In this document: piece by piece, positions 38,841 through 48,204 of the stretch | Numbering within the stretch: the stretch's first letter is position 1 | How the letters are laid out: each line of letters starts with the position of its first letter | NCBI RefSeq assembly: GCF_026262505.1 | Contig: NC_067205.1 | Location: 6,820,001-6,884,000, forward strand | DNA length: 64,000 bases | Source of the DNA: Trichomonas vaginalis G3 | Lineage: Eukaryota; Parabasalia; Trichomonadida; Trichomonadidae | Reading direction: 5' to 3' | The notes under the pieces: generated by a model | Told to the model about the DNA's origin: nothing | Database searches by the model: none | The model's input: the letters and a program-made list of their open reading frames with translations, nothing else | Program-made: the position numbers and the translations under genes

Positions 38841-39782
38841 TTACAAGCGTTTTACATGGTATATGTTGCGATGGTTCATGACTTTAAACAGTTTTGTAGC
38901 TTCTATTTCTTCACGAAGGATATCAAAAATTTTAACTATGCCGAAGGTTTCTTTATATTTCTTCTTGACATCAGATAATAGGAAATCGTCAGCAGTTGGA
39001 TAGTTTTTGTTCAGAAATGCTAACATGTCCATTTTATCTTCTGCTGGTTTCTCTACTTCTTTCTTTAAGTCAGCATAGTCGTTTCTCATACGTTCTATCT
39101 CTTTGACGGAGTAGTTATATTTCCTCATTGCTGCTTTACATTTTGAACATTGCGGATTCATTTTTGCGTTATACCTTGAAATTTGACCTGCTATAACAAC
39201 TAAGGCGTCAATGGTTTTCTTTAACTCAAAAGTTGTTGGTTTTATTTGTCCATTCCATATTTTACATCTTTTATCTTTATCTCTTATCTGCCATACACAT
39301 TCAGCAACTAATGAAACAAAGTTGTCGTATGTCTTAAACTCCCCAGATTTATATATGTCAGAGATGTTCTTATATACCATGTCGCAATCTTTGTCCATAA
39401 CTTTATGGTTGCAATGATATCCTAGAAACTCATAGTTTACTTTACGTATGAACTTCTTTATTTCTACTGAGTCAGTTGGTTTCACTTCTATTTCATCGAA
39501 TTCATGAATAGTGAGCTTTTGTTGTTGGATTTCAGGCAATTTGGGTAAATGGTCAATAATATCCTGCATGTCATAAAGATACTGTTCATTTGTTTCATCT
39601 TTCGCACTACAGTCTAAATTACTTGTTAAAAGTTCTTGCTTAATTCTTTGTATTTCTGTCTCAAAAGTATATGAAGAAGGAATGAAGCTTTTCATCTCTA
39701 CTAACATAGATGTTGGATTCATAACTAAAGAGTTTGGTGAAGTTGTTGTTTGAAGTGTTGTAGAACCTATTGTTGAAATCAT
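38841..39782 (-). CDS. Polinton conserved protein, 313 aa (copy B), between inverted repeats
   Basis: Sister of 6024-6965, same length, with scattered substitutions. The leader here is TTTTTATCTTGTATGTAAAGAT, as for the two KilA-N-type genes, whereas copy A has a variant. The CSKCKAAMRKYNY pair is conserved. Function unknown. Confidence 0.75.
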   Translation of the reverse strand: MISTIGSTTLQTTTSPNSLVMNPTSMLVEMKSFIPSSYTFETEIQRIKQELLTSNLDCSAKDETNEQYLYDMQDIIDHLPKLPEIQQQKLTIHEFDEIEVKPTDSVEIKKFIRKVNYEFLGYHCNHKVMDKDCDMVYKNISDIYKSGEFKTYDNFVSLVAECVWQIRDKDKRCKIWNGQIKPTTFELKKTIDALVVIAGQISRYNAKMNPQCSKCKAAMRKYNYSVKEIERMRNDYADLKKEVEKPAEDKMDMLAFLNKNYPTADDFLLSDVKKKYKETFGIVKIFDILREEIEATKLFKVMNHRNIYHVKRL

Positions 39783-39882
39783 ATCTTTACATACAAGATA
39801 AAAATTTTTCTTAGAAAAAAATTAGCGTTATTTTTCTTTCATAAGGAAATGTCAAAATTCATGATTTTCGAAGTTTTAGACA

Positions 39883-39930
39883 ATGTTAGAAAGTGGTTAG
39901 AAAAGTGTTAGATCTAACATTCTAACATAA
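39883..39930. repeat. Palindrome-cored boundary repeat, copy B3
   Basis: The core GTTAGATCTAAC is at 39907-39918 with TTAGAAA units upstream and ATTCTAACATAAA downstream. It is the inverted partner of 38770-38826. Confidence 0.8.
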
Positions 39931-40112
39931 ATAAAGTTTATGTTAAAATAAATGGTACCATTAATGATATCATGACTGTTCTCGTTCATGTCTGATTTAC
40001 ATCTAATGAAAAAGTTTAGAAGAATTTTCTTATTCCTTCTGGGCTATTTTTGTCTTTCCAGTACTCCCGCTCTAATGGTCCCAGATGTGTTGGCTTTGAC
40101 TCTCTCAAGTTC

Positions 40113-41096
40113 TTAGATGGTATATACATCTTCAACGCCTCCTTCATATCTTACTTTATAAGTGTCATCGTTTATGTTATAGTTAAGTATTTCAATAACC
40201 ACTCCTCGCTTTGCTTCGTCAATGGTTTCAGCAAGTTTGCCATTACTACTTTCGACTAATTTATGACGAGGATAAAACGCAATAGAGTCGTCAGCAGCTT
40301 TTATAAGATATCCATTACCTTGCGTAGAGTCTACGATATAATAATTTCGACTTAACCTTAAACGTTTCTTTGTCAACGGCTTGTCGTCAAGAACTACACG
40401 AACTTTTGTACCAGGAATGAGGGTAAATTGTGTTGAATTTCTGATATTTTGTGTTTGGCTTCGTTTCTTTTGTATATACTTTTCTTCTTGTTGTTGTGTC
40501 ATTGAATTTGGTGTATGTCCTGTTGTAGAGTGTGTTGAGGAATTATATACTTCGAGAAAATGTTTCATTGTTTCTTCGGTAAAGTCTCGCTCTTGGTTTA
40601 AATCTCTGAGCGTTCTTATGAAGCGGTTTATGATGCCGAGTATGTTATGGTTATGGTCTTCAGTAGTGTAGTGAGTTATGTTATGCTTAATGAGAAAATC
40701 TGTGATTTCATTGCTGAGGTATGCACTGTCTTGGTCTGATGTTAAAGTACTTGGGTTATGTTCTGCTACAAACTTTTGTAAAACTCTTAACACTTCACGA
40801 GTTCCTTTATTTTTCATTGGATATGCTTTGCGAGTGTTAACATTAATGAAGATGAGGAATGGTTTATGTCCTCCTTTTCTGCTTTGAATGAGAGTGTCAA
40901 ATTGGTATGCGTCAGGAGCGTTGGAGTAAATTGGTAAAAAGTAGTCGTAAGGGTTTATTTTTGTTTGATGTACAACATTTTTGTCAAAGAACCTTTTCAC
41001 TTCAGCTCTGTTAGTAAATCCCCGACTCTTTGCAGCTTCATTGAACTTCTTAAATGACCTCCATGGATGTTGTTCGAATACTTCTTTCAAGCTCAT
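40113..41096 (-). CDS. Polinton integrase (copy B), near full length
   Basis: Sister of 7202-8287. The core (YQFDTLIQSRKGGHKPFLIF, LTSDQDSAYLSNE, IRTLRDLNQERDF) and the basic linker are conserved. The frame is somewhat shorter at the C-terminus than in A, where similarity continues to about 40014, so this copy is probably broken near its end. Confidence 0.85.
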   Translation of the reverse strand: MSLKEVFEQHPWRSFKKFNEAAKSRGFTNRAEVKRFFDKNVVHQTKINPYDYFLPIYSNAPDAYQFDTLIQSRKGGHKPFLIFINVNTRKAYPMKNKGTREVLRVLQKFVAEHNPSTLTSDQDSAYLSNEITDFLIKHNITHYTTEDHNHNILGIINRFIRTLRDLNQERDFTEETMKHFLEVYNSSTHSTTGHTPNSMTQQQEEKYIQKKRSQTQNIRNSTQFTLIPGTKVRVVLDDKPLTKKRLRLSRNYYIVDSTQGNGYLIKAADDSIAFYPRHKLVESSNGKLAETIDEAKRGVVIEILNYNINDDTYKVRYEGGVEDVYTI

Positions 41097-41136
41097 TTAT
41101 GTAAAGTTAAAGATTTTATTCAAGGCTCAAGCGCGT

Positions 41137-44097
41137 TCATTGAACGCGGTACCATGCGAATACAGTCACAAATGGTGGCATATAATCTTTACCCAAGCCT
41201 GTTGGATTTGTTGTGAAAGTGTGTGAATGATTTCCTGTGGTTCCACAGAAAATACCTGCGCTTGAATCTACTGGGTCGCTTGAAATATCATATCTATCCA
41301 TTCCCTGTCTATCCGAACCTGCTGCAAGATTTCTATAACCTCTTTTTGTTATTGAATGTGAATGATTACCTGTTGTGTTTGTAGTTCCCGTATGAGTGTG
41401 CGGTGGAAGGTTTGCTTCTTTAATTTTCTTCGAACCCCCTGTTTGCTTTGAAGAGTTAGCACAGTATAAGAATTTGTCTACAATCTGCTTCCACGTACCC
41501 AAACCCAGAACTGTTGCTGGATTTGTTGAGTTCATTGACGTATAAATAGAGCCTATAGGATATAATGTTTGAAGTATTTCTGTCTTTAATGTTTGAAGCT
41601 CTGTTTTGTCTGCTTTCTTATCTAACATTGTTGGTAGTTCATATGCTTCAAAGTTTCTGGCATGATCTCCGATATTCCTGCAACTGTTATCTAAATTGTT
41701 TAGTGTATCTTTTACGCTTGTACTTGGATTCTCTAAAGGTGCACTTGAACCAAGGGTATAGTTCAATATTATGTCGTCTGCTCTAACAGTAGTGAAGGAT
41801 TTATGTGTATGTTCTTTGTCAGCTTTCTTATCTAACATTGCTGGTAGTTCATATGCTTCAAAGTTTCTGGCATGATCTTCGATATTCCTGCAACTGTTAT
41901 CTAAATTGTTTAGTGTATCTTTTACGCTTGTACTTGGATTCTCTAAAGGTGCACTTGAACCAAGGGTATAGTTCAATATTATGTCGTCTGCTCTAACAGT
42001 AGTGAAGGATTCATGTGTATGGTTCTTGTCGGCTTTACTGTCTAAAGAAGTTTGAAGTTCATTTATATCGGAGATATTGTGTTTATGAGATTTCAAAACT
42101 TTGTTCATTGCTTCGAGTTCAACTTTGTCAGCTTTACTTTTAATAGCATCTTCAAACGTTATTTTTGCCTTAACTCTCAATGTAAATCTTGGTTCAACTA
42201 ATACACCGTTAACATTGAAAGTAGAGGCATAAATTTCACCAGAATAACCAAATGCTTCTGGTGCTTTAGCTACATCATACTGTACAGTACAGCTTATGTC
42301 ATAACCTTTAGCACGAATGTATTTATATCTTCTTTCATTAACATTTTTTGTCTTCGCTTCATCACTTCGTGTTAAATATCCATGGTAGTCCGTTATAATC
42401 TGTTCATCTGAAGTTATATAATGAACGTGGTTCTTGACTTTATCACTCAGAGCTAAAAGCTCATTTTTGTCTGCTTTTTCGGCTAATTTCTCATTAACAT
42501 CATTCACTTCTAATTCAACTCTTCCGCCAGAACTCTTATTATCATTAATCTTTTTCATTAATTCGGTAATTACGTCATAAAGACTATATTCTGTTTTCGG
42601 TTTTGTAAATAATGAGTCAAAATTTCTTTTCATCATTACATCGCTGACATTAATGATATCACCAATTCCTTTTTCATTTATTCTCTTCATTAATTCTGCA
42701 ATAATGACGAATATATAATCTGTTAATTTATTCTCTTCATCGAGGGTTATAGAATGTTTTGAAATTGAATCATTAACTCCTCTAAATAAATCAATAACTT
42801 CAGGATACACGTTTTTAATGTCTCGAATAACCCGACCAGTATCCTGTTGTTCATGTTCTTCGTTCCCGTCGTTACGTGGTTTTATATCTCTAACCATCAT
42901 CAACGCAGCCATAACCGGAGGGTTTGTTGCTATCTGTTCGAAAATCCGTCCGTTATGTATGGTATATCTAAATAATTTCTTTGTGTTTGTTAAAACATTT
43001 GAAACAAGTCTTTTAAAACCATCTACAAAATTTCCTGTTTCACCTAATGTTCTTGCAGCATTTACAAGCTCACCCATTCCCGCTTTTGACTCCAAAAACG
43101 TCCATATTGCATTTATTTCACTCTGTATAGTTGTCCATTCAGCGAAACTAACACCCGCATTCGCTAAGCTGAAAATGAAATTCAGTGGATCGAACTTAAT
43201 TCCACCTTCTTTTTCAATTTCAACGAACTCACTAACATGAGATTTTAAATATTCTTTCGTTAAAATTGTTTTCCCCGATGTTATGTCATTAACGAAACTA
43301 TCACCGTCAAAAGTTAACGAATTCAATTTCGTCGTTGATGCTTTTATTTCATACACCGCTTTATCGATAGTTTTTGGCTCACCTTCTTTAGAAGCATATG
43401 AAACATTAATGAATGAATTATATGTATTCATGAATGAATTAAAATCAATGATTTTCATTAATGACACCTTTAATGATTCATTTACTGTCGAATCCCTTAA
43501 AGTAATTAATGAACTGTCATTTATGAAAGGTACACTGCAAACCGTCGAGTTTGGATCAAATGCTGTAGTCGGCTGGGGAATATTAATGATATAAGTCATT
43601 AAATCATTAAGTGACGTAAATAATGTTGTCGTTTTTGATTTAATTTCTTTAGCATCTGTTATATACGGTAATTTTATTTCTGTAGTTTCTGAATTAAAGA
43701 TATTCGCTAAAATGTTTTGTAAACTGTTTTGAACAGCTGTGTAAACCGTTGAATCCGGAACCCTTACGATTTCACCATCCTTAATAAAAGGCATTGTACA
43801 TGGCGTAGTGCTTGGGTCAAATCTTTCGGGATTATAATTCAACATATATTCTAATGCTTCATATACAGACTTATATACTGTTGTGTCGTTCTTCATGACA
43901 ACTTCACCATTTACAATGAATGGCATAGTACATGGAGTTAAAATAGGGTCAAACTTTTCATAGTCCTTCCATGTTATGTATTTCTCGGTATTTCCATCAG
44001 AAATAACAATATATTTGTCAGTAAGTGTGAGAGAGTATTGACCAAAATATAAACGTTTAGCTCTGTCAGCTTCATACGCATATGCAGCTATACTCAT
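41137..44097 (-). CDS. Phage-tail-like fibre protein with repeat-type N-terminus, 986 aa
   Basis: The C-terminal half is shared with the fibre of A: KADKNHTH-type repeats (one roughly 80-residue block duplicated almost exactly), the collar-like GSIYTSMNSTNPATVLGLGT and the PPFVTVFAWYRVQ end. The N-terminal half is different. It has about four repeats of the form FDPxxTxCxxPFIxDGxxV...DSTVxxSL over the first 220 residues and no collagen-like segment. Shared and unshared halves meet near 42480. It is divergent from the penton-like gene. Confidence 0.85.
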   Translation of the reverse strand: MSIAAYAYEADRAKRLYFGQYSLTLTDKYIVISDGNTEKYITWKDYEKFDPILTPCTMPFIVNGEVVMKNDTTVYKSVYEALEYMLNYNPERFDPSTTPCTMPFIKDGEIVRVPDSTVYTAVQNSLQNILANIFNSETTEIKLPYITDAKEIKSKTTTLFTSLNDLMTYIINIPQPTTAFDPNSTVCSVPFINDSSLITLRDSTVNESLKVSLMKIIDFNSFMNTYNSFINVSYASKEGEPKTIDKAVYEIKASTTKLNSLTFDGDSFVNDITSGKTILTKEYLKSHVSEFVEIEKEGGIKFDPLNFIFSLANAGVSFAEWTTIQSEINAIWTFLESKAGMGELVNAARTLGETGNFVDGFKRLVSNVLTNTKKLFRYTIHNGRIFEQIATNPPVMAALMMVRDIKPRNDGNEEHEQQDTGRVIRDIKNVYPEVIDLFRGVNDSISKHSITLDEENKLTDYIFVIIAELMKRINEKGIGDIINVSDVMMKRNFDSLFTKPKTEYSLYDVITELMKKINDNKSSGGRVELEVNDVNEKLAEKADKNELLALSDKVKNHVHYITSDEQIITDYHGYLTRSDEAKTKNVNERRYKYIRAKGYDISCTVQYDVAKAPEAFGYSGEIYASTFNVNGVLVEPRFTLRVKAKITFEDAIKSKADKVELEAMNKVLKSHKHNISDINELQTSLDSKADKNHTHESFTTVRADDIILNYTLGSSAPLENPSTSVKDTLNNLDNSCRNIEDHARNFEAYELPAMLDKKADKEHTHKSFTTVRADDIILNYTLGSSAPLENPSTSVKDTLNNLDNSCRNIGDHARNFEAYELPTMLDKKADKTELQTLKTEILQTLYPIGSIYTSMNSTNPATVLGLGTWKQIVDKFLYCANSSKQTGGSKKIKEANLPPHTHTGTTNTTGNHSHSITKRGYRNLAAGSDRQGMDRYDISSDPVDSSAGIFCGTTGNHSHTFTTNPTGLGKDYMPPFVTVFAWYRVQ

Positions 44098-44114
44098 ATT
44101 TTAATGAGAATAAA

Positions 44115-44891
44115 ATGTTGTTCTATTTGCAAAGTACAGACCCAAACGAATACGGGACAGTAAAGCTACAAACAAACTTAGGTCTACAGAATGAGGCGCT
44201 TGCATTCAGAATGGTTGACTTCAATACTATCGCTTCATTCGTTATAACAGATGAAACAGATTTCATGGAGCTTGAAATAGATGGAAAGAAGCATGAAATA
44301 AGATTTCACAATAATGTAGAATATAAGATGGAAACATTAGCTGGAGTGTTAAATGCTCTCATAAATACTACAATAAACAAGGATAACGAAGAAAACTTAA
44401 TGAATGTTAAACTTATTGCAGGAGTTTTGAAGTTCAGTTATGCGAAGGAGTTTAAGATACCAAGAATGAGTCATAGAGTACAACTTCTTTTGGGAGCATA
44501 CCATATGACATTTCCTTTGAAAAGTGTTGACAAAACGATTGAGATGAAATCTGTTCCATACGTATGTTATGGTAATTGTTTGTACATTGAGTCAAAAATA
44601 GCTAATGTCACAGGTATTTCAGGAGTTAATAGTAAAGGTTCAGTAGAATATAAATCCTTCTGTTATGCAGTCAATTCAATGTTCATTCCAAACGTTCCTG
44701 TCATAGCAACTCATTTAGGTAAATGGGTTCGCATTAGTCCTCATAATTTGAAAGACATGCAATTCAGACTTGTTGACTTTCAAGGAGAGCCTGTAGAACT
44801 GAAGGCACCAGTGCGAATGACTGTTGAAGTTGACTTTTTAGAAAATATTAAATGCAACAGCTTACAAGAGAACTCAGAGCTAAAAATATAA
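44115..44891 (+). CDS. Penton/minor-capsid-like protein, 258 aa (copy B)
   Basis: The start is set at the ATG after GAGAATAAA, equal to the start of the A copy; an upstream extension overlaps the fibre gene. Sister of 11251-12027, with few substitutions. Confidence 0.6.
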   Translation: MLFYLQSTDPNEYGTVKLQTNLGLQNEALAFRMVDFNTIASFVITDETDFMELEIDGKKHEIRFHNNVEYKMETLAGVLNALINTTINKDNEENLMNVKLIAGVLKFSYAKEFKIPRMSHRVQLLLGAYHMTFPLKSVDKTIEMKSVPYVCYGNCLYIESKIANVTGISGVNSKGSVEYKSFCYAVNSMFIPNVPVIATHLGKWVRISPHNLKDMQFRLVDFQGEPVELKAPVRMTVEVDFLENIKCNSLQENSELKI

Positions 44892-45094
44892 AGTATGAAT
44901 GTTATGTATTAGGTCATGAACTTTGGTTGTTGCTGTTTGATGAAACAAATGAGTTAGTTATGTCAGTCAAGAGAACAGAAAAATATTGTGTTAGTGAAAA
45001 CTGCACCAAGTCAATAAGATTAGGTTTGCATTATGAAGATGAGTTCGATACTGTTGAAGAAGTTTTGGATAGATATTACAAATTGCTAACTTGA
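44852..45094 (+). CDS. Small overlapping protein, 80 aa (copy B)
   Basis: Sister of 11988-12257 without the ten residues encoded by the mini hairpin there. The 40-bp overlap with the preceding gene is conserved. Confidence 0.65.
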   Translation: MQQLTRELRAKNIKYECYVLGHELWLLLFDETNELVMSVKRTEKYCVSENCTKSIRLGLHYEDEFDTVEEVLDRYYKLLT

Positions 45095-45111
45095 AATTTT
45101 TTTTGACTGAC

Positions 45112-45144
45112 GGTGCAAAGCGCCAAGATGGGCTCAAAGAGCCC
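45112..45144. repeat. GC-rich mini double hairpin, intergenic, only in Polinton B
   Basis: GGTGCAAAGCGCC (stem with one G-T pair, AAA loop), a 5-bp spacer, then GGGCTCAAAGAGCCC (perfect 6-bp stem, AAA loop). It sits in about 70 bp that A lacks at 12252. Confidence 0.8.
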
Positions 45145-45155
45145 TCCTGACTGCT

Positions 45156-45770
45156 TTAATTTACTAAAACATATTTCAAACAAAGTTTATATTCTGTTGA
45201 AAGTTTTGTATACTCGTTCGAATATTTATACTTAAACTCAACTCCTGTAGTTCCTGGTGTTTCAATGATGCGGATGTTACCTATTTTCATGAATAGTGGA
45301 GTTTGACCACAGCATTCGATTTCAGGGTCGAGATAGTCAATGACACATTGTTTCCCTGTTATTCGTGAGATAACATTTTCAAGGTCCTCCTTTGTTAGAA
45401 TTATTTGGTTCTTGCTTATAAGATTTGTCAAAAGCTTCTTATCGTCTTTGAGTAAAATTGTTTGGTATAACTGAAGAAGGTAATGGTCTACGTTATCTGA
45501 AGGATTTGTTTGAACATTTGTGTAAGGATTGTCGTTGGCTTCTCTTGAAAGAATTTGGTCCAGTGGTGGATACTCTAACTTAACATCTGATGTAGCGTTA
45601 GCGTTTGAAGCTGTGTTTAAATTCACGGATTTCAGCTCTGGTTCTTTTTCTTTCAAACACTCTGAACTATAGTTCTTTATGACAATATTGTTTGTCGTTC
45701 GTGAGTCAACATTTGATGTTGGTTCAATTGGAACATTAACGGCACCAGCTAAGATGGATTTGCTTCTCAT
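45156..45770 (-). CDS. Polinton conserved protein, 204 aa
   Basis: No recognised family. The N-terminal half is polar and low complexity (LNTASNANATSDVKLEYPPL). The C-terminal half is globular with CVIDYLDPEIECCGQTPLFM and IRIIETPGTTGVEFKYKYS. It was considered as a maturation protease because Polintons usually encode one, but no Cys/His/Asp pattern was found. It is divergent from the small basic protein. Confidence 0.65.
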   Translation of the reverse strand: MRSKSILAGAVNVPIEPTSNVDSRTTNNIVIKNYSSECLKEKEPELKSVNLNTASNANATSDVKLEYPPLDQILSREANDNPYTNVQTNPSDNVDHYLLQLYQTILLKDDKKLLTNLISKNQIILTKEDLENVISRITGKQCVIDYLDPEIECCGQTPLFMKIGNIRIIETPGTTGVEFKYKYSNEYTKLSTEYKLCLKYVLVN

Positions 45771-45795
45771 TTCATATAGAATAAAAACCTTTTAT

Positions 45796-46196
45796 ATGTA
45801 TGAAATGAACAATATACTCGACAAGGGTTTGAATGTAAAGCTAACGAATGAAAATATTGTTGAATTCACTGAGACAGGAGCTGTGTATAAAGATGTAGAA
45901 CTACTGAACAAAAGAGCTAAGGGAAGAAGCAGGAATATGAACAAAGGGTGGAAGCCTATAAAATTTATGTCAATGATGGCTCAGGAGGTTCAAACATAAA
46001 GTATGCAGAAAGTTATAGAGTTTATGCGCTAAAAGGTGAAAAGCCTTCATTTAAGAACAGCTATTCTAACCCATATCCTCAAAAGCTAACGGATGGGGAA
46101 GTGGATGATATGAATGACAGCAAAAATATTAACAGAAATGGCGACAGAGATGCATGGAATTTGTTTACCATCAGTCAATTGAAGGTTAAACTTTAA
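45796..46196 (+). pseudogene. Small basic Polinton protein, copy B, about one break
   Basis: Equivalent of 12890-13288. The readable N-terminus starts MYEMNNILDKGLNVKLTNEN, then a basic Arg/Lys/Asn-rich middle and a Gly/Ser turn. Unknown; a minor virion or DNA-binding role would fit the charge. Confidence 0.55.
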
Positions 46197-47081
46197 AACA
46201 ATGTTGGTCGTTCCCATGGAATATTTTTTGACTTTAATGGTATTAGTCATGATATGAATCTCAAGGTATGAACGAGGAGAGATGAGAGACTTATATGCTT
46301 CCCAAATTTCTTCAAAAGGTAATGTTATACCTGACTGTTTCCAAATGAGTTCAATATCATAGCGTGAGAAACCTTGAAAGATAACGAAGTCAGTTATGAG
46401 ACGTTTTATGTTTAAAGCAAGAAAACGCCATGTTTGCATAAGTATTGCTACAGTTAAATGGTAATGTCTGACTTTAGTAATGATGTTAGCTAATGGTGAG
46501 TCTGGTTTTGACACTAAACCTATACCAGCGAAGTCGTCGCAAACGAGCAGAGTGTTTGAAGGATACTTTTTGAAGGGGTATTTTGAAAGTTTTGATAGAA
46601 TGTAGTTTGTCAGTCGTTTCATATCGTAAACTCCTGAGTACTGACGTAAGTGGTGTTTGTCAATAATTCTTTCCATCTCTTCTGAAGTCTTTTGCATTCC
46701 TGACTGTATAAATTCAACGATGGCATAATATTTCCTCTTACGTCGAATGTAACGTTGAAGAAATTCAATGAGTTCACTGTCTGGAACTTTAACGACAGAG
46801 GCTTGAACTTTTGACATAAATGTTTTCGCTGTTGAATCCATAGAGTCTGAAGTTGCTGATATAATGATTTGGTCATAGTAAGAGTCATTTCCTAAACGTT
46901 CTGTTATGAGTATATGACGAATGAGGTTAAATGTCTTACCTGAACCCATCTTTCCACAATAGAAATACACACCATTTGAACAGAACTCATAATCTTTGCT
47001 GAAAGGAAGAATAAGAGAAGAGTTAAGTTTGTCTGTAGTTTCATTCATGTCTTCATCTACATCATGTATTAAATGCTTCAT
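46086..47081 (-). CDS. FtsK/HerA-type packaging ATPase (copy B)
   Basis: Walker A GKMGSGKT and Walker B TLLVCDDFAG are present, as in A. The readable frame is longer than in A (331 against 295 aa) because its last part differs, so the C-terminus of this copy is probably altered. Sister: 13285-14172. Confidence 0.85.
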   Translation of the reverse strand: MKHLIHDVDEDMNETTDKLNSSLILPFSKDYEFCSNGVYFYCGKMGSGKTFNLIRHILITERLGNDSYYDQIIISATSDSMDSTAKTFMSKVQASVVKVPDSELIEFLQRYIRRKRKYYAIVEFIQSGMQKTSEEMERIIDKHHLRQYSGVYDMKRLTNYILSKLSKYPFKKYPSNTLLVCDDFAGIGLVSKPDSPLANIITKVRHYHLTVAILMQTWRFLALNIKRLITDFVIFQGFSRYDIELIWKQSGITLPFEEIWEAYKSLISPRSYLEIHIMTNTIKVKKYSMGTTNIVLKFNLQLTDGKQIPCISVAISVNIFAVIHIIHFPIR

Positions 47082-47097
47082 TTTATCTCCATTAAAA

Positions 47098-47979
47098 ATG
47101 CAAGTCAGAAATATTCAGAACATAGCACCGAGTCTAACTGACAAGAGTATAAAGATATACTATGAACACGTTATGATGAAACCTACCAAAATTCAAGAAA
47201 GTCAGTATACTTATGAATATCCAAGACACTGGGTAGAGTATGTAGGAGGTGAGAAAGCTATTGAAATCAGACAGGTTCGAAGTATTCCAGCAGGAAGAAC
47301 AATATTATTGAAGAACTTTAATGTTTTGAGATATAATGATGAAACAAAGAAGCAAGATAGTTTCCCTGTTGCTGTGTATGTGAACTTAGACACAGGAGAT
47401 GACATGAAAGTTTTTAATACAAAGCTTCAAACGGTAGTGAGAGAACAACTGACTGCGGAAGGGCATCCATTACCTTCAGAAGTTACCATAGCATATAATT
47501 TTGAAACAAACTCAATAGATTTTAAAGTCATCTCTGCAAAGAAGTCGGGATTTACATTTAATGAAGCAGATGTATATTCAAATGAAAACTTCAAAGCTAT
47601 TGCATGGTTAGATAATGACGATTGCTTTAAGAAAATATTTAAATTCAGTGACTCAACGATGTCAATAGATGACCTTCGTGGAATGTTACCATCGACGTTT
47701 ACAGTTGAAGGTTCAGCAGGATTGCTTACAAGATTGTCAATTGGTGGCGTTTGGTCTCGTGAGAACATTGTTATAAAATCCAGTATAAGTGAATTTGCTG
47801 AAGAATCTATATTATGTCTTTCAAACTATATGTATTCGCCGCCGAAGCATTATAGTATAACAAACTTTGTCAGTAAGTTTAACATAAGACTTGTTGAACC
47901 TTCTTCAATGAAAGATGTTGTGCTACCTAAAGATGGAAAGGATGGACTCATTATTGAGATGATTTTAATTGCATATTAA
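47098..47979 (+). CDS. Penton/minor-capsid-like protein, 293 aa (copy B)
   Basis: Sister of 14189-15070, with about five substitutions. The start is at the ATG after the 16-bp spacer from the ATPase gene. It is the first of a tight three-gene block. Confidence 0.6.
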   Translation: MQVRNIQNIAPSLTDKSIKIYYEHVMMKPTKIQESQYTYEYPRHWVEYVGGEKAIEIRQVRSIPAGRTILLKNFNVLRYNDETKKQDSFPVAVYVNLDTGDDMKVFNTKLQTVVREQLTAEGHPLPSEVTIAYNFETNSIDFKVISAKKSGFTFNEADVYSNENFKAIAWLDNDDCFKKIFKFSDSTMSIDDLRGMLPSTFTVEGSAGLLTRLSIGGVWSRENIVIKSSISEFAEESILCLSNYMYSPPKHYSITNFVSKFNIRLVEPSSMKDVVLPKDGKDGLIIEMILIAY

Positions 47980-48204
47980 ATGAGCTTGTTTTTGAAGGTC
48001 ATTCATGATGAAATAACTGTTGTAGAAGATGTTAGCAATTGTTCAGACATTTTATTGAGAATAGATGAGATAAGAAAGAAGTTAGATAGACCGCAAAGCG
48101 GTGAGGGCGAAGCACGTGAGAATGTTTATGTTTCATTGACTTTCTCCAGTAACGAGAACTTTTATGAGATAATATTGAAGAGAGATGATTTTAATATGGT
48201 GTAA
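47980..48204 (+). CDS. Small Polinton protein, 74 aa (copy B)
   Basis: Sister of 15071-15295. It includes the mini hairpin ACCGCAAAGCGGT at 48090-48102. Unknown function. Confidence 0.65.
   Translation: MSLFLKVIHDEITVVEDVSNCSDILLRIDEIRKKLDRPQSGEGEARENVYVSLTFSSNENFYEIILKRDDFNMV

Noticed and set aside
45156-45770. Polinton maturation cysteine protease
   Set aside because: Polintons usually encode an adenovirus-like protease and this gene was the best positional candidate, but I see no convincing His/Asp/Cys arrangement.
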